A DNA stretch of 64,000 nucleotides from Meinhardsimonia xiamenensis (lineage in GTDB: Bacteria > Pseudomonadota > Alphaproteobacteria > Rhodobacterales > Rhodobacteraceae): contig NZ_FNFV01000001.1 in the NCBI RefSeq assembly GCF_900102905.1, forward strand, positions 193,501-257,500, given 5' to 3'. The notes beneath the pieces were generated by a model that worked only from the letters and a program-made list of their open reading frames with translations, was not told the DNA's origin and did not search any database. The translations under genes were made by a program, and so were the position numbers. Each line of letters starts with the position of its first letter. Position 1 is the first letter of the stretch. This document shows, in pieces, positions 54,470 through 61,885 of this stretch.

Positions 54470-55672
54470 ATGATCGGACGGAACGAGGCGGCCGAAATCT
54501 GGAATCGTCTGCAGGAGCTCGAGACTCCTGTTCTCAGCGTCTATGCTGACATCGACCCATCCAATCCCGACAACCGGGGCGGCGCGTGGCGCGTGCGTGT
54601 CAAGAATGCGCTCAAGGACATCCCCGAGATCCACGAGCGCACCGAGCACCGCCCGAGCCTCTACGACGAGGTGGTCGCGCTCATCGACGAGGAACGCCCC
54701 GAGGCGAAGACGATGGCTCTCTTTGCCCGCCAGAACCATCTGGGCAAGACCTTTCTCGAGCGGATCGACCTCAAGGTGGCCGTGCCCGTGGTTGACCTCG
54801 TCGGCGGCCGGGTCGACGCGCGCTGGGGTGAGCCCTGGATCGCACCGCTGCTGTATGCGCTCGACGAATACCAGCGCGCGGCGGCGCTTCACATCCACGG
54901 GACCGAGTGGCACCTCTACGAGTTCTTCCTTGGTGAATTCGAGGAAATCGACGGCGTCTTCGCCGAAGTCGACGAGCAGGACTGGAAGGAGCTGCGCGAG
55001 GCGGCCGACTTCATCCGTTCGGGTCGACTGAGGGCCGAAGTGACTCCCGATCTTTCCGGTTCGACCAAGGATCGCTGGGCAGCCAAGTCGCGCCACTGGC
55101 GGCGCAAGCTCTATCAGCGGCTCGTCCGCCTCGTGGAGAAGGCTCTGGAGGCGCGCGGCATCGAGCGGCTCGTCATCCTCGGCGATCATGCCGAGGCGGC
55201 GATGGTCGCATCCCTCTTCACCGGTCGCTATCATGACATGATTGCCGCCATCCTTCCGAACCCCTCGGACGGCAACGATATCGACCCGAGGAAGCTCCAC
55301 GATCTGGTGCTGCCTGCACTCGAGGCTGCCGAGCGGCGCGAGGAAATGCGCCTTCTCGACCGCATCCGCGAAGAGCCGGGCCCCATGGGGCTTGAAGCGG
55401 TCATCGACGCCATCCAGTTCGGCCGGGTTGACGTTGTGGCGGTTCCCTTCCGCACCGAGGCGAAGATCTGGCATTGTCCCGACAGCGGCCTCTACGGCGG
55501 TACCCGCGCTGCAGCGGAAAGATACTGCGCGGAGCCGGTCGAAGTGCCGCTCGCCGACCACATTTTCCGGCTCGCGGAGAACTTCGGCACCCGTGTCGAG
55601 TTCGTCGACGGCGAGGCGGCGGACAGATTGAGGGAAGAATTCGGCGGTATCGCCGCGCACAGGCGGTGGTAG
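54470..55672 (+). CDS. Protein resembling bacterial archaeo-eukaryotic release factors (baeRF)
   Basis: The 400-residue protein starts LQELETPVLSVYADIDPSNPDNR and has the three-part outline of baeRF proteins: an N-terminal domain, a central part with LRAEVTPDLSGSTKDRWAAKSRHWRRKLYQRLVRLVEKALEARGIERLVILGDHAEAAMVASLF, and a C-terminal part with VDVVAVPFRTEAKIWHCPDSGLYG. A GGQ peptidyl-release motif is absent. These proteins are thought to act on stalled ribosomes or ageing rRNA, but this is not proven for the bacterial group. The ATG at 54470 follows AAGGGAG. A sigma-32 promoter and a terminator hairpin suggest a single-gene stress unit. Confidence 0.6.
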   Translation: MIGRNEAAEIWNRLQELETPVLSVYADIDPSNPDNRGGAWRVRVKNALKDIPEIHERTEHRPSLYDEVVALIDEERPEAKTMALFARQNHLGKTFLERIDLKVAVPVVDLVGGRVDARWGEPWIAPLLYALDEYQRAAALHIHGTEWHLYEFFLGEFEEIDGVFAEVDEQDWKELREAADFIRSGRLRAEVTPDLSGSTKDRWAAKSRHWRRKLYQRLVRLVEKALEARGIERLVILGDHAEAAMVASLFTGRYHDMIAAILPNPSDGNDIDPRKLHDLVLPALEAAERREEMRLLDRIREEPGPMGLEAVIDAIQFGRVDVVAVPFRTEAKIWHCPDSGLYGGTRAAAERYCAEPVEVPLADHIFRLAENFGTRVEFVDGEAADRLREEFGGIAAHRRW

Positions 55673-55706
55673 CGGCGGCGGTCGAGCAAAGACGGAGCAC
55701 GTGCGG

Positions 55707-55730
55707 AAGCGGCGCTCAGGCGCCGCTTTC
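55707..55730 (+). terminator. Hairpin after the release-factor-like gene
   Basis: AAGCGGCGC at 55707-55715 pairs with GCGCCGCTT at 55720-55728 around a TCAG loop. It is followed by TCGTCG, so the U-tract is poor. It begins 35 bases after the stop codon. Confidence 0.6.
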
Positions 55731-55913
55731 GTCGTCCGGGGCCAAGTTGACCGAGGGCACCTTGCTGTGGGCGCCTTGCAGTGGATCCCTTGCACGCGCC
55801 TGGCCGCAACGGACGGGAAAACCGAAGGGAACGGGCGGGGATCTTGTTGGCGAAGCCGGCGAGGACGTTTCCCCGTCGCCCCGTCAAGCGCGCAGTTCGC
55901 GGTGCGGGTGCCG

Positions 55914-55927
55914 TGGCGGAGGAGGTG
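55914..55927. repeat. att copy, distal end of the element
   Basis: TGGCGGAGGAGGTG is identical to the last 14 bases of tRNA-Ser (reverse strand, including CCA). The identity stops abruptly on both sides. A 14-base core is short but usual for tRNA 3'-end sites. Confidence 0.7.
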
Positions 55928-56047
55928 TCCGCCATACCTATGTTTCACAAGCCCTCGCGAGCGGTCAAAAAACCTCTTGTTTCAGAACGATAATTCCCGT
56001 CATATGACTTCATAAGGTTTCAGGAAAATGCCCTGAAGCGCGTGCAA

Positions 56048-56070
56048 ATTGAGGGAACGATTGAGGGAAC
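56048..56070 (+). repeat. Paired arm-type repeats, integrase side
   Basis: ATTGAGGGAAC occurs twice, at 56048-56058 and 56060-56070. With the preceding CGTGCAAA it forms a 30-base block (56041-56070) that matches a block at 61801-61830 at 27 positions, in the same orientation. Confidence 0.7.
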
Positions 56071-56073
56071 CGC

Positions 56074-57333
56074 ATGGCGAGGCAAGGCAAGAGGCTCACG
56101 GCGCGCTTCTGTTCGACGGCCGGGCCGGGCCGATACCATGACGGCGGCGGTGACGGGCTCGCGCTCTACGTCAAGCCTTCCGGTTCCCGGTTCTGGGTGC
56201 AGCGCGTCACCATCGACGGCAAGCGGCGCGACCTTGGGCTCGGACCGTTCCCGGCCGTGAGCCTGACCGACGCCCGCGCCAAGGCGGCGGCGAACAAGGC
56301 GCTCATTCGCGAAGGGAAAGGTGCCGAACTTCTGCACCGCACCGAGAAAAGCCGCATCACCTTTGCCGAGGCGGCCGAGCGGTGCCTTGTCAAGCGGGCG
56401 AAGGGCCTGTCGAACGAAAAGCACCGCAGGCAATGGCGCTCGACATTGGCAACCTACGCCTTCCCGGTGCTGGGCGACATGCCGGTTGACCGCATCGGCC
56501 TTCGCGACGTGCTGCGGGTGCTCGAACCGATCTGGGAGGAGAAGCCGGAAACCGCTTCCCGCCTTCGCGGCCGTATCGAGGCGGTGCTTTCCTGGGCAAC
56601 GGTGGCAGGCTTTCGCGAGGGCGACAACCCGGCGCGATGGAAGGGCAACCTTGCCGAGGTTCTGCCCGCGCCCTCATCCCTCAAGCGCCAGAAGGGCGGC
56701 GATCATCACCCGGCGGTGGCACAAGCCGACCTGCCGAGATGGTGGCAACGTCTGGCGCAAGTGGAAGGCATGGGCGCGGCGGCGCTGCGCTTCGCGGCAC
56801 TCACGGCGGCGCGTTCTGGTGAGGTGCGCGGCGCGACGTGGGATGAAATCGACCTCGAGGCGGGCCTGTGGCGCGTTCCTGCAAGCCGCATGAAGGCGAA
56901 GCGTGAGCATGTGGTGCCTCTGAGCCGGGCTGCGCTCGAGGTGCTGGCAAGCGTGCCGCGCATAGAGGGCGAGGCGCTTGTGTTTCCCGGTATCCGGCGC
57001 GGGCGGCCCATGTCCGACATGACCCTTGCGAAGGCCATGAAGGCGGCGCATGGGCGCGACCTCAAGGCCGGTGGTGAGGGCTTCCTTGACCCGAGAAGCA
57101 AACGCCCGGCGGTGCCGCACGGGTTGCGCTCAAGCTTCCGCGACTGGGCGGCCGAGCGCGGCTATGAGCGCGACCTTGCCGAGATTGCCCTTGCCCATGA
57201 CGTGGGTGATGCGACCGAGCGCGCCTATCGGCGTTCCGACATGGTGGAACGGCGGCGGGCGATGATGGAAGCCTGGGCCGATCACGTCACCGGGAAGGAA
57301 GCGCGCGGGCAGGTTGTCGAGTTTCGGCGGTAG
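56074..57333 (+). CDS. int: Tyrosine-type site-specific integrase
   Basis: The 419-residue protein is a P4-type integrase. The N-terminal DUF4102-like domain (residues 1-90) contains DGGGDGLALYVKPSGSRFWVQR, followed by a core-binding domain. The catalytic domain has Arg247 in TAARSGEVR, the HxxR pair His349 and Arg352 in PHGLRSSFRDWAAE, HDVGD, and the nucleophile Tyr385 in ERAYRR. All key residues are present, so it may be active. The ATG at 56074 lies three bases after the arm repeats, so integrase bound there could repress its own gene. It reads inward, toward the tRNA. Confidence 0.95.
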   Translation: MARQGKRLTARFCSTAGPGRYHDGGGDGLALYVKPSGSRFWVQRVTIDGKRRDLGLGPFPAVSLTDARAKAAANKALIREGKGAELLHRTEKSRITFAEAAERCLVKRAKGLSNEKHRRQWRSTLATYAFPVLGDMPVDRIGLRDVLRVLEPIWEEKPETASRLRGRIEAVLSWATVAGFREGDNPARWKGNLAEVLPAPSSLKRQKGGDHHPAVAQADLPRWWQRLAQVEGMGAAALRFAALTAARSGEVRGATWDEIDLEAGLWRVPASRMKAKREHVVPLSRAALEVLASVPRIEGEALVFPGIRRGRPMSDMTLAKAMKAAHGRDLKAGGEGFLDPRSKRPAVPHGLRSSFRDWAAERGYERDLAEIALAHDVGDATERAYRRSDMVERRRAMMEAWADHVTGKEARGQVVEFRR

Positions 57334-57772
57334 GACAGGCGCGCCTGTCGGATGGTCTCACCCTAGGTGACAAAACCGACGAAACCGACAAAACCTCGGG
57401 CGCGCGTTTCGCGGCCCGGCCCGCTGCTACATCCGCTACAATCGCTACACGGGAAGGGCGAGGCAGCGAGTCAAACCCAGGGCGACACAAGCGGTTGCAG
57501 ATTCCCGCGCTGTCAAGCACAAAATGCGGCTTTCCGACTCAAATTGATTCTTGATTCGGGCAGGTGGTTCCGCTTGTTTGTTCCTGCCGCCGCATGCGTC
57601 AAAGTGCATCACCATGCGGAAGGTGCCGCGCCCGGTGCTGCAACACCGAAGCGCGGCGGGTGTGAATTATCTTGTCACACCCTCATAGATGCACGTTTGG
57701 GCCGGTTCGGCAACACCAAATGTGTTCCGTCACATTCGCTTGGGCCGGCCTGCATCTAGAGGAAAACAGCGC
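57334..57772. other. Non-coding control and possible origin region of the element
   Basis: There is no credible gene in these 439 bases. They hold a triple run of the unit ACAAAACCG/GAAACCGAC (57368-57394), three copies of a GCTACA-type unit at 57425-57450, and palindromes at 57590-57619, 57658-57682 and 57719-57736. A lower GC content and short repeated units before a replication operon fit a replication origin and operator region, but this is inference. Confidence 0.5.
57658..57682. promoter_or_regulatory. Operator-like palindrome upstream of the AlpA-like gene
   Basis: GGGTGTGA (57658-57665) and TCACACCC (57675-57682) are exact inverted repeats around nine AT-rich bases. A related pair, AATGTG-N6-CACATT, follows at 57719-57736. 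Both are close to the AlpA-like start at 57773. Confidence 0.5.
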
Positions 57773-57970
57773 ATGAAGCTGTTGAGGAAAACCGAACTTC
57801 TCGAAATCGTTGGCGTTTCCGACGCGACGCTTGACCGGATGGTGAAGGCGGGCCGGTTTCCCGCACCTGTCCGCATCGGCAAGCGCGCGGTGGCATGGCC
57901 CGAGGCCGAGGTGCGCGAATGGCTGGCCGAACGGGCGGCCGAGCGCGACCGCGAACGCGCGGCGGGCTGA
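57773..57970 (+). CDS. AlpA-family DNA-binding regulator / excisionase
   Basis: The 65-residue protein is a MerR-like winged helix of the AlpA group: MKLLRKTELLEIVGVSDATLDRMVKAGRFPAPVRIGKRAVAWPEAEVREWLAERAAE. Such proteins activate or excise P4-type elements. The ATG at 57773 has AGAGGAAA at about eight bases; the open frame from 57689 crosses the operator-like repeats and is not credible. The palindromes upstream may be its own sites. The next gene starts six bases after its stop. Confidence 0.88.
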   Translation: MKLLRKTELLEIVGVSDATLDRMVKAGRFPAPVRIGKRAVAWPEAEVREWLAERAAERDRERAAG

Positions 57971-57976
57971 TTCGTC

Positions 57977-58366
57977 ATGCCTTCGGCGTTCACGGCAACC
58001 CGCCCGATGCAGGGCGGGAACGGGAAAGGTGCGACTCGCGATTGCGGCCGTGCCACCCTGCACGAAACCGCTGACGGCTATCACGGCACCCTTGCCGCTT
58101 CGGGCCGGTGGCGAGCAATCCGGTGCCGCGATGACTTGCAATTCATCCTGCAACGGCGACGTGGTGGAAACCGCAAGTGGCCGTGGCAGGCCGTTGCCTA
58201 CATCCTGAACGCAAGGGCGCTTCCACCCGTCTTGCATCGCCCGAGCCTCGGCATTCCGGCCGCTGACCTCGCGCGGCTGATGGCGGCGCTTCCGCGTCCG
58301 GCGATGAAATCGCACGCTTTTCGGACGGCGGGCGCGCAAAAAATGAGAGGGCCGCGCCATGACTGA
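57977..58366 (+). CDS. Hypothetical protein of the element
   Basis: I do not recognise this 129-residue protein. It is basic, with no membrane segment and no clear signal; the middle (ADGYHGTLAASGRWRAIRCRDDLQFILQRRRGGN...WPWQAVAYILNARALPPVLHRPS) looks like a small folded domain with many aromatic and arginine residues. Its position between the AlpA-like gene and the primase suggests a role in regulation or replication. It overlaps the primase start by 8 bases. The start could also be the ATG at 58007 (MQGG), which would remove ten residues. Confidence 0.6.
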   Translation: MPSAFTATRPMQGGNGKGATRDCGRATLHETADGYHGTLAASGRWRAIRCRDDLQFILQRRRGGNRKWPWQAVAYILNARALPPVLHRPSLGIPAADLARLMAALPRPAMKSHAFRTAGAQKMRGPRHD

Positions 58367-59261
58367 TCCGCGCGACCTCACCCGCGCCCTGGGCGGCCGG
58401 TGGTTCGGAAGCTACGGCGTAGCGTCCTGTCCGCTGTGCCAGCCCGAGCGGCGGCGCGACCAAAAGGCCTTGTCCATCTCGCAGGGCCATGACGGGCGGC
58501 TTCTGCTGCGGTGCCACAAGGCGGGCTGTTCGTTCTCGGACATCCTTGCAGCGGCGGGCATCGCACCCGGTTCTGTTTCGCGACCCGACCCGGCGGCCGA
58601 GGTGCGGCGGAAGGCTGACCTCGAAGCGCAGCGCAAGCGGCGCGAGGGCACCGCATGGCGCATCTGGCGGGAAGCGCGACCGGCGCGCGGCACGGTGGCC
58701 GAGCGCTACCTGAACGGCCGTCACCTCGAGCTTCCCGAGGGCGCGGCGCTGCGCTTCCATCCGGCGGCACCGCACCCGAGCGGCGCGCGGCTTCCGGCGA
58801 TGGTGGCGCGCATCGACGGCGGCGAAGGCACCGCCTGCCACGTCACCTATCTGGCCGAACCCGGACGCAAGGCGGCGGTGGTGCCTGCCAAGGCCACCTT
58901 CGGCCTTCCCAAGGGCGGCGCGGTGCGACTGGTTGAGCCGCCCGAGGGCGGGCCTGTGCTGATAGGCGAGGGCATCGAAACGACGCTGGCGGCGGTGGCG
59001 ATGTTCGGTGCGCCCTGCGGTGCCTGGGCGGCGCTGAGCGCAACCGGCATGGCGGGCCTCGACCTCGCCCATGTCCCGCCCGGCGCGTCAATTGTGGCGC
59101 TTGGCGACGGCGATGACGCGGGCATCAAGGCCATGTATGCCCTCGCCCGCAAGGCCCATGCGGCGGGCATCTCTGCGGCCGTGCTGGCGGCACCGCCCGG
59201 CACCGACTTTGCCGATGCGCTGGCCGAACAGGCCCGCGCCCGGAAAGGCGGTGCAGCATGA
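58359..59261 (+). CDS. Zinc-finger and Toprim primase-like protein
   Basis: The 300-residue protein would make primers for element replication. The N terminus has a CHC2-like zinc finger with Cys24, Cys27, Cys52/His53 and Cys57 (CPLCQ...CHKAGC). A Toprim domain follows with Glu204 in IGEGIETTLA and Asp250/Asp252 in GDGDDAGIKA. There is no separate helicase domain, so it depends on a partner, probably the next gene. It starts inside the previous gene and ends in an ATGA overlap with the DUF3987 gene. Confidence 0.85.
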   Translation: MTDPRDLTRALGGRWFGSYGVASCPLCQPERRRDQKALSISQGHDGRLLLRCHKAGCSFSDILAAAGIAPGSVSRPDPAAEVRRKADLEAQRKRREGTAWRIWREARPARGTVAERYLNGRHLELPEGAALRFHPAAPHPSGARLPAMVARIDGGEGTACHVTYLAEPGRKAAVVPAKATFGLPKGGAVRLVEPPEGGPVLIGEGIETTLAAVAMFGAPCGAWAALSATGMAGLDLAHVPPGASIVALGDGDDAGIKAMYALARKAHAAGISAAVLAAPPGTDFADALAEQARARKGGAA

Positions 59262-60790
59262 CGGCCGAGGTGAAGCCGCTTTCGGCGGCAGTCACGCCCT
59301 ACACGCCCGAGGCCGAGCTTGCCGCTATCGAATGGGCCGAGCCCGACCCGGCGCTTCTCGCGCCCGAGCGGCCCGAGGCACCGCCCTTGCATCTCGAGCC
59401 GCTTCTGAGCCCGCCGCTGGCGGCATGGGTGCGCGCGGCGGCCGAAGGCAAGGGCGCGCCTGCCGATTACGTTCTGGCGGGCCTTCTGGCGGCCTCGGGC
59501 GCAGCGCTTGGCAATGCGCGCTGGGCGGCACCTTGGCCGGGCTGGCGCGAGCCGCCCGCGCTGTGGTGCATGGTGATCGGCAATCCTTCGGCGGGCAAGA
59601 GCCCGGCCCTTGACGCAATCACCCGGCCGCTGGCCGAACTGGAACGCGCCCGGCGCGAGGCGGCCGAGCCCGAGCGCAAGGCCTGGGCCGAGAAGGCCGA
59701 GGTGGCGAAGATTGCCGAAAGCGCGTGGAAGGAAGCGGTGAAGGCGGCGCTCAAGGAAGGCGAGGAACCGCCCGCCAAGCCTGCCGCCTGCGATCCCGGG
59801 CCGGAACCCTTCCCGCCGCGCCTGATGCTGAACGACGCGACGATTGAGCGCGTGGCGGTCATCCTCGAGCGGCACCCGCGCGGCGTGCTTCAGTTGCGCG
59901 ACGAACTGGCCGGATGGCTCGAGGGCATGGCGCGCTATTCGAGCGGATCGGATCGGCCGTTCTGGCTCGAGGCCTACGGCGGGCGGCGGTATAGCGTGGA
60001 ACGCATGGGCCGCGATCCGGTGACGGTGGAACGGCTGACGGTGGCGGTGCTGGGCGGTATCCAGCCTGACCGGCTGAAGAGCCTGATGCTGAAGGCTGAT
60101 GATGACGGGCTCGTTGCCCGCTTCCTGCCCTTCTGGCCCGACCCGGCACCGATCACCGCGCCCGGGCCGGGTGCCGATGACGCCTTCATCAAGGCAACGC
60201 TCGAGCGGCTTCATGGCCTCGGCATGGCCGAAGATGACGCTGGAAACCCGCGCCCGTGGTTCGTGCCATTCGAGGATGAGGCGCAGGCGCTCTTGACCGC
60301 CTTCCGCCAATCCTGCCGCGCATGGGAAGGCGAGGCCGAGGGCCTTCTTCTCGGCTTCACCGGCAAGTTGCCCGGCATGGCGGTTCGGCTGGCGCTGATC
60401 CTCGCGCATCTCGACATGGCGACCGACCGCCCGCCCGAGGTGGAAGCGGTGACGGCAACGCACCTCGCACGGGCCTGCGCCTTCCTCGAGGATTACGCCC
60501 TGCCGATGGCCCGGCGCGCCTATGCCGAGGCCTCGAAGCCCAAGGCCGAGCGGGCGGCGGCGCGGCTTCTCGCCATGATCCGCGAACAGGGCTGGCGCAG
60601 CTTCACCTTGCGCGAGGTGCAGCGCGCGGGCCGGGCCGGGCTCGCCCGTGCGGCCGACGTGGAAGCGGCGGCGAATGTGCTGGCCGAAGGCGACGTGATC
60701 CGCGAACTGCCCGAGGTGATCGGCCCGAAGGGCGGGCGACCCTCACGGCGCTTCGCGGTCAATCCGGCGATTCTGAACGGTGCGCCATGA
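59258..60790 (+). CDS. DUF3987 P-loop protein (helicase-like replication protein)
   Basis: The 510-residue protein has a Walker A motif GNPSAGKS with Lys114, then a charged alanine-rich stretch (about residues 130-180), and the DUF3987 core with QLRDELAGWLEGMARYSSGSDRPFWLEAYGG and VAVLGGIQPDRL. The C-terminal 90 residues resemble a winged helix (RSFTLREVQRAGRAGLARAADVEAAANVLAEGDVIREL). Such proteins are paired with Toprim primases in phages and integrative elements and are presumed helicases or initiators. ATGA overlaps join it to both neighbours. Confidence 0.85.
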   Translation: MTAEVKPLSAAVTPYTPEAELAAIEWAEPDPALLAPERPEAPPLHLEPLLSPPLAAWVRAAAEGKGAPADYVLAGLLAASGAALGNARWAAPWPGWREPPALWCMVIGNPSAGKSPALDAITRPLAELERARREAAEPERKAWAEKAEVAKIAESAWKEAVKAALKEGEEPPAKPAACDPGPEPFPPRLMLNDATIERVAVILERHPRGVLQLRDELAGWLEGMARYSSGSDRPFWLEAYGGRRYSVERMGRDPVTVERLTVAVLGGIQPDRLKSLMLKADDDGLVARFLPFWPDPAPITAPGPGADDAFIKATLERLHGLGMAEDDAGNPRPWFVPFEDEAQALLTAFRQSCRAWEGEAEGLLLGFTGKLPGMAVRLALILAHLDMATDRPPEVEAVTATHLARACAFLEDYALPMARRAYAEASKPKAERAAARLLAMIREQGWRSFTLREVQRAGRAGLARAADVEAAANVLAEGDVIRELPEVIGPKGGRPSRRFAVNPAILNGAP

Positions 60791-61260
60791 GCGGCTGGCG
60801 CGCCTTGGCCGAGGAACTGGGTGCCCTTCCCTCGCTGACAAAACCGACAGAACTGACGAAACCCGGCCCGAGAGAGGTTTTGTCAGTTTCGTCGGTTTTG
60901 TCAGAAGGGCCGGAACCCTTCACCGATGACCTCGCCCGCGATCTGTTCGAGGAACGCGCGGCCATTCGCGAGCATGACGGCGGGCTCGCCCGTGCCGAGG
61001 CCGAGGCGCTGGCGGTGGAAGATACCGCCCGCGCCCTGAGCCTGCCCGTGGCCGAGGTGCGCAGGGCGGTGATGCCCGAGGCACCCGCGCTCGATAGCGA
61101 AGGGTTGCCCTTCCAGCCCTGCACCCGCTGCGGCGGCGGTGACTTCTGGAAGCCGATGCGCCTGCCCTTCGAGGGTGAAGGCTGGCGGTGCGCCACCTGC
61201 CACCCGCCCAACCCGGATGAATGGCGGCACGCGGTTTCGGTGCCGACGGGCAGGCCATGA
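60787..61260 (+). CDS. Small zinc-ribbon protein of the element
   Basis: The 157-residue protein has a C-terminal zinc ribbon, PCTRCGGGDFWK...WRCATCHPP, in which four cysteines form two CxxC pairs. The middle is helical and acidic. Residues about 17-39 (LTKPTELTKP...EVLSVSSVLS) are encoded by an imperfect 28-base inverted repeat, so this part looks like an inserted repeat read through in frame. The function is unknown; the ribbon may bind DNA or a replication protein. The start overlaps the DUF3987 stop as ATGA. Confidence 0.7.
   Translation: MSGWRALAEELGALPSLTKPTELTKPGPREVLSVSSVLSEGPEPFTDDLARDLFEERAAIREHDGGLARAEAEALAVEDTARALSLPVAEVRRAVMPEAPALDSEGLPFQPCTRCGGGDFWKPMRLPFEGEGWRCATCHPPNPDEWRHAVSVPTGRP
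60835..60904. repeat. Long inverted repeat inside the zinc-ribbon gene
   Basis: Arms at 60835-60862 and 60877-60904 (28 bases each) match at 25 positions when one is reversed; the spacer is 14 bases. The arms are built from ACAAAACCGAC / GTCGGTTTTGT units. A single-arm relative lies at 57368-57394 in the same element. Confidence 0.85.
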
Positions 61261-61409
61261 CGCCCGTGATGCTTGTCGCCGTGCGCCCAGGGCCGGTGCT
61301 GCACGTCTGGCAAGATGGCCGGGAACTGGCGGCAATCCCGCTCGACACTCACGCGGCGCTGGCCCTTGCCGAGGCGCTCTTGCGCGAGGTGCGCGCCAAC
61401 GTTCGATAA
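61257..61409 (+). CDS. Small hypothetical protein, last gene of the element operon
   Basis: This 50-residue frame (MTPVMLVAVRPGPVLHVWQDGRELAAIPLDTHAALALAEALLREV) overlaps the previous stop as ATGA. It has a beta-beta-alpha look, with a final amphipathic helix, and no motif that I recognise. The tight coupling and codon use like that of its neighbours make it a probable real gene. Small proteins with a similar ending occur in other P4-like operons, but I cannot name a family. Confidence 0.55.
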   Translation: MTPVMLVAVRPGPVLHVWQDGRELAAIPLDTHAALALAEALLREVRANVR

Positions 61410-61885
61410 GAACCCGGAATTTTCCGGCTCTATAAAAAGGCCTGCACCTGTCGCGGCGCGTTCGCCGTTCCGGTCAAAGGCCCTGAAAAATCCGGCAAGT
61501 GGCTGGAAAAACGGATAAAAGCGATTTTACCCACCTGCTCGAACCCAAGCGGCGAGACAGGATTTTCAGCATCACGAACTAGAGAGGGCGCAGGGCCTCG
61601 CGCTACCGCTGGCGCTCGGACGCCCGGAAAGGGACCCGACCGGGGGGCGGGTCAAATCTCTGAGGCCTTGGACCGAGAAACCGGCGGCTGGACCTCATCT
61701 GCGCTAAACCCGCAAAATTTCCTCGCGCGCGAGGCCTCAAGGTTCGATTCCCGAAAGGATGTGACCTCGCCTTTTCGAGGCCGTGAAACAGGCCCAAGCC
61801 CGTGCAAACTGTGGGAACGATTGTGGGAACTCGTTTTTCGAAATTCCTGCAACACCCTGCAAACATTGGTGTTTCACGGATGCTA
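61410..61885. other. Non-coding right end of the element with cos-like sequence
   Basis: No credible gene is present in these 476 bases. They hold the palindrome CCGGAA-TT-TTCCGG (61414-61427), the segment GGGCGGGTCAAATCTCT (61645-61661), paired TGAGGCC (61661-61667) and GGCCTCA (61733-61739), and the exact 14-base palindrome CCTCGCGCGCGAGG (61721-61734). After that come the arm repeats at 61808-61830. The GGTCAAATCTCT motif resembles, from memory, DNA next to P27-type terminase genes, where cos lies. That resemblance was not tested. Confidence 0.5.
61808..61830 (+). repeat. Paired arm-type repeats, tRNA side
   Basis: ACTGTGGGAAC (61808-61818) and ATTGTGGGAAC (61820-61830) mirror the pair beside the integrase gene in spacing and orientation. 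They lie 56 bases from the att core in the tRNA. Confidence 0.7.

Larger units (their letters stand above)
55673..56073. other. Non-coding stretch before the integrase: chromosome flank and element left end
   Basis: This 401-base stretch has no credible gene. It holds the terminator hairpin at 55707-55730, the left copy of the tRNA end at 55914-55927, the inverted repeat TTCAGG/CCTGAA at 56019-56037 and the paired arm repeats at 56048-56070 directly before the integrase ATG. Base composition becomes less GC-rich after 55930, which fits an element boundary there. Confidence 0.7.

Noticed and set aside
61741-61752. tRNA T-arm-like sequence GGTTCGATTCCC
   Set aside because: No acceptor, D or anticodon arm can be folded around it on the same strand.
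55673-61885. CRISPR array or defence cargo in the element
   Set aside because: No regularly spaced repeats of CRISPR form and no recognisable restriction, toxin or abortive-infection gene were seen.
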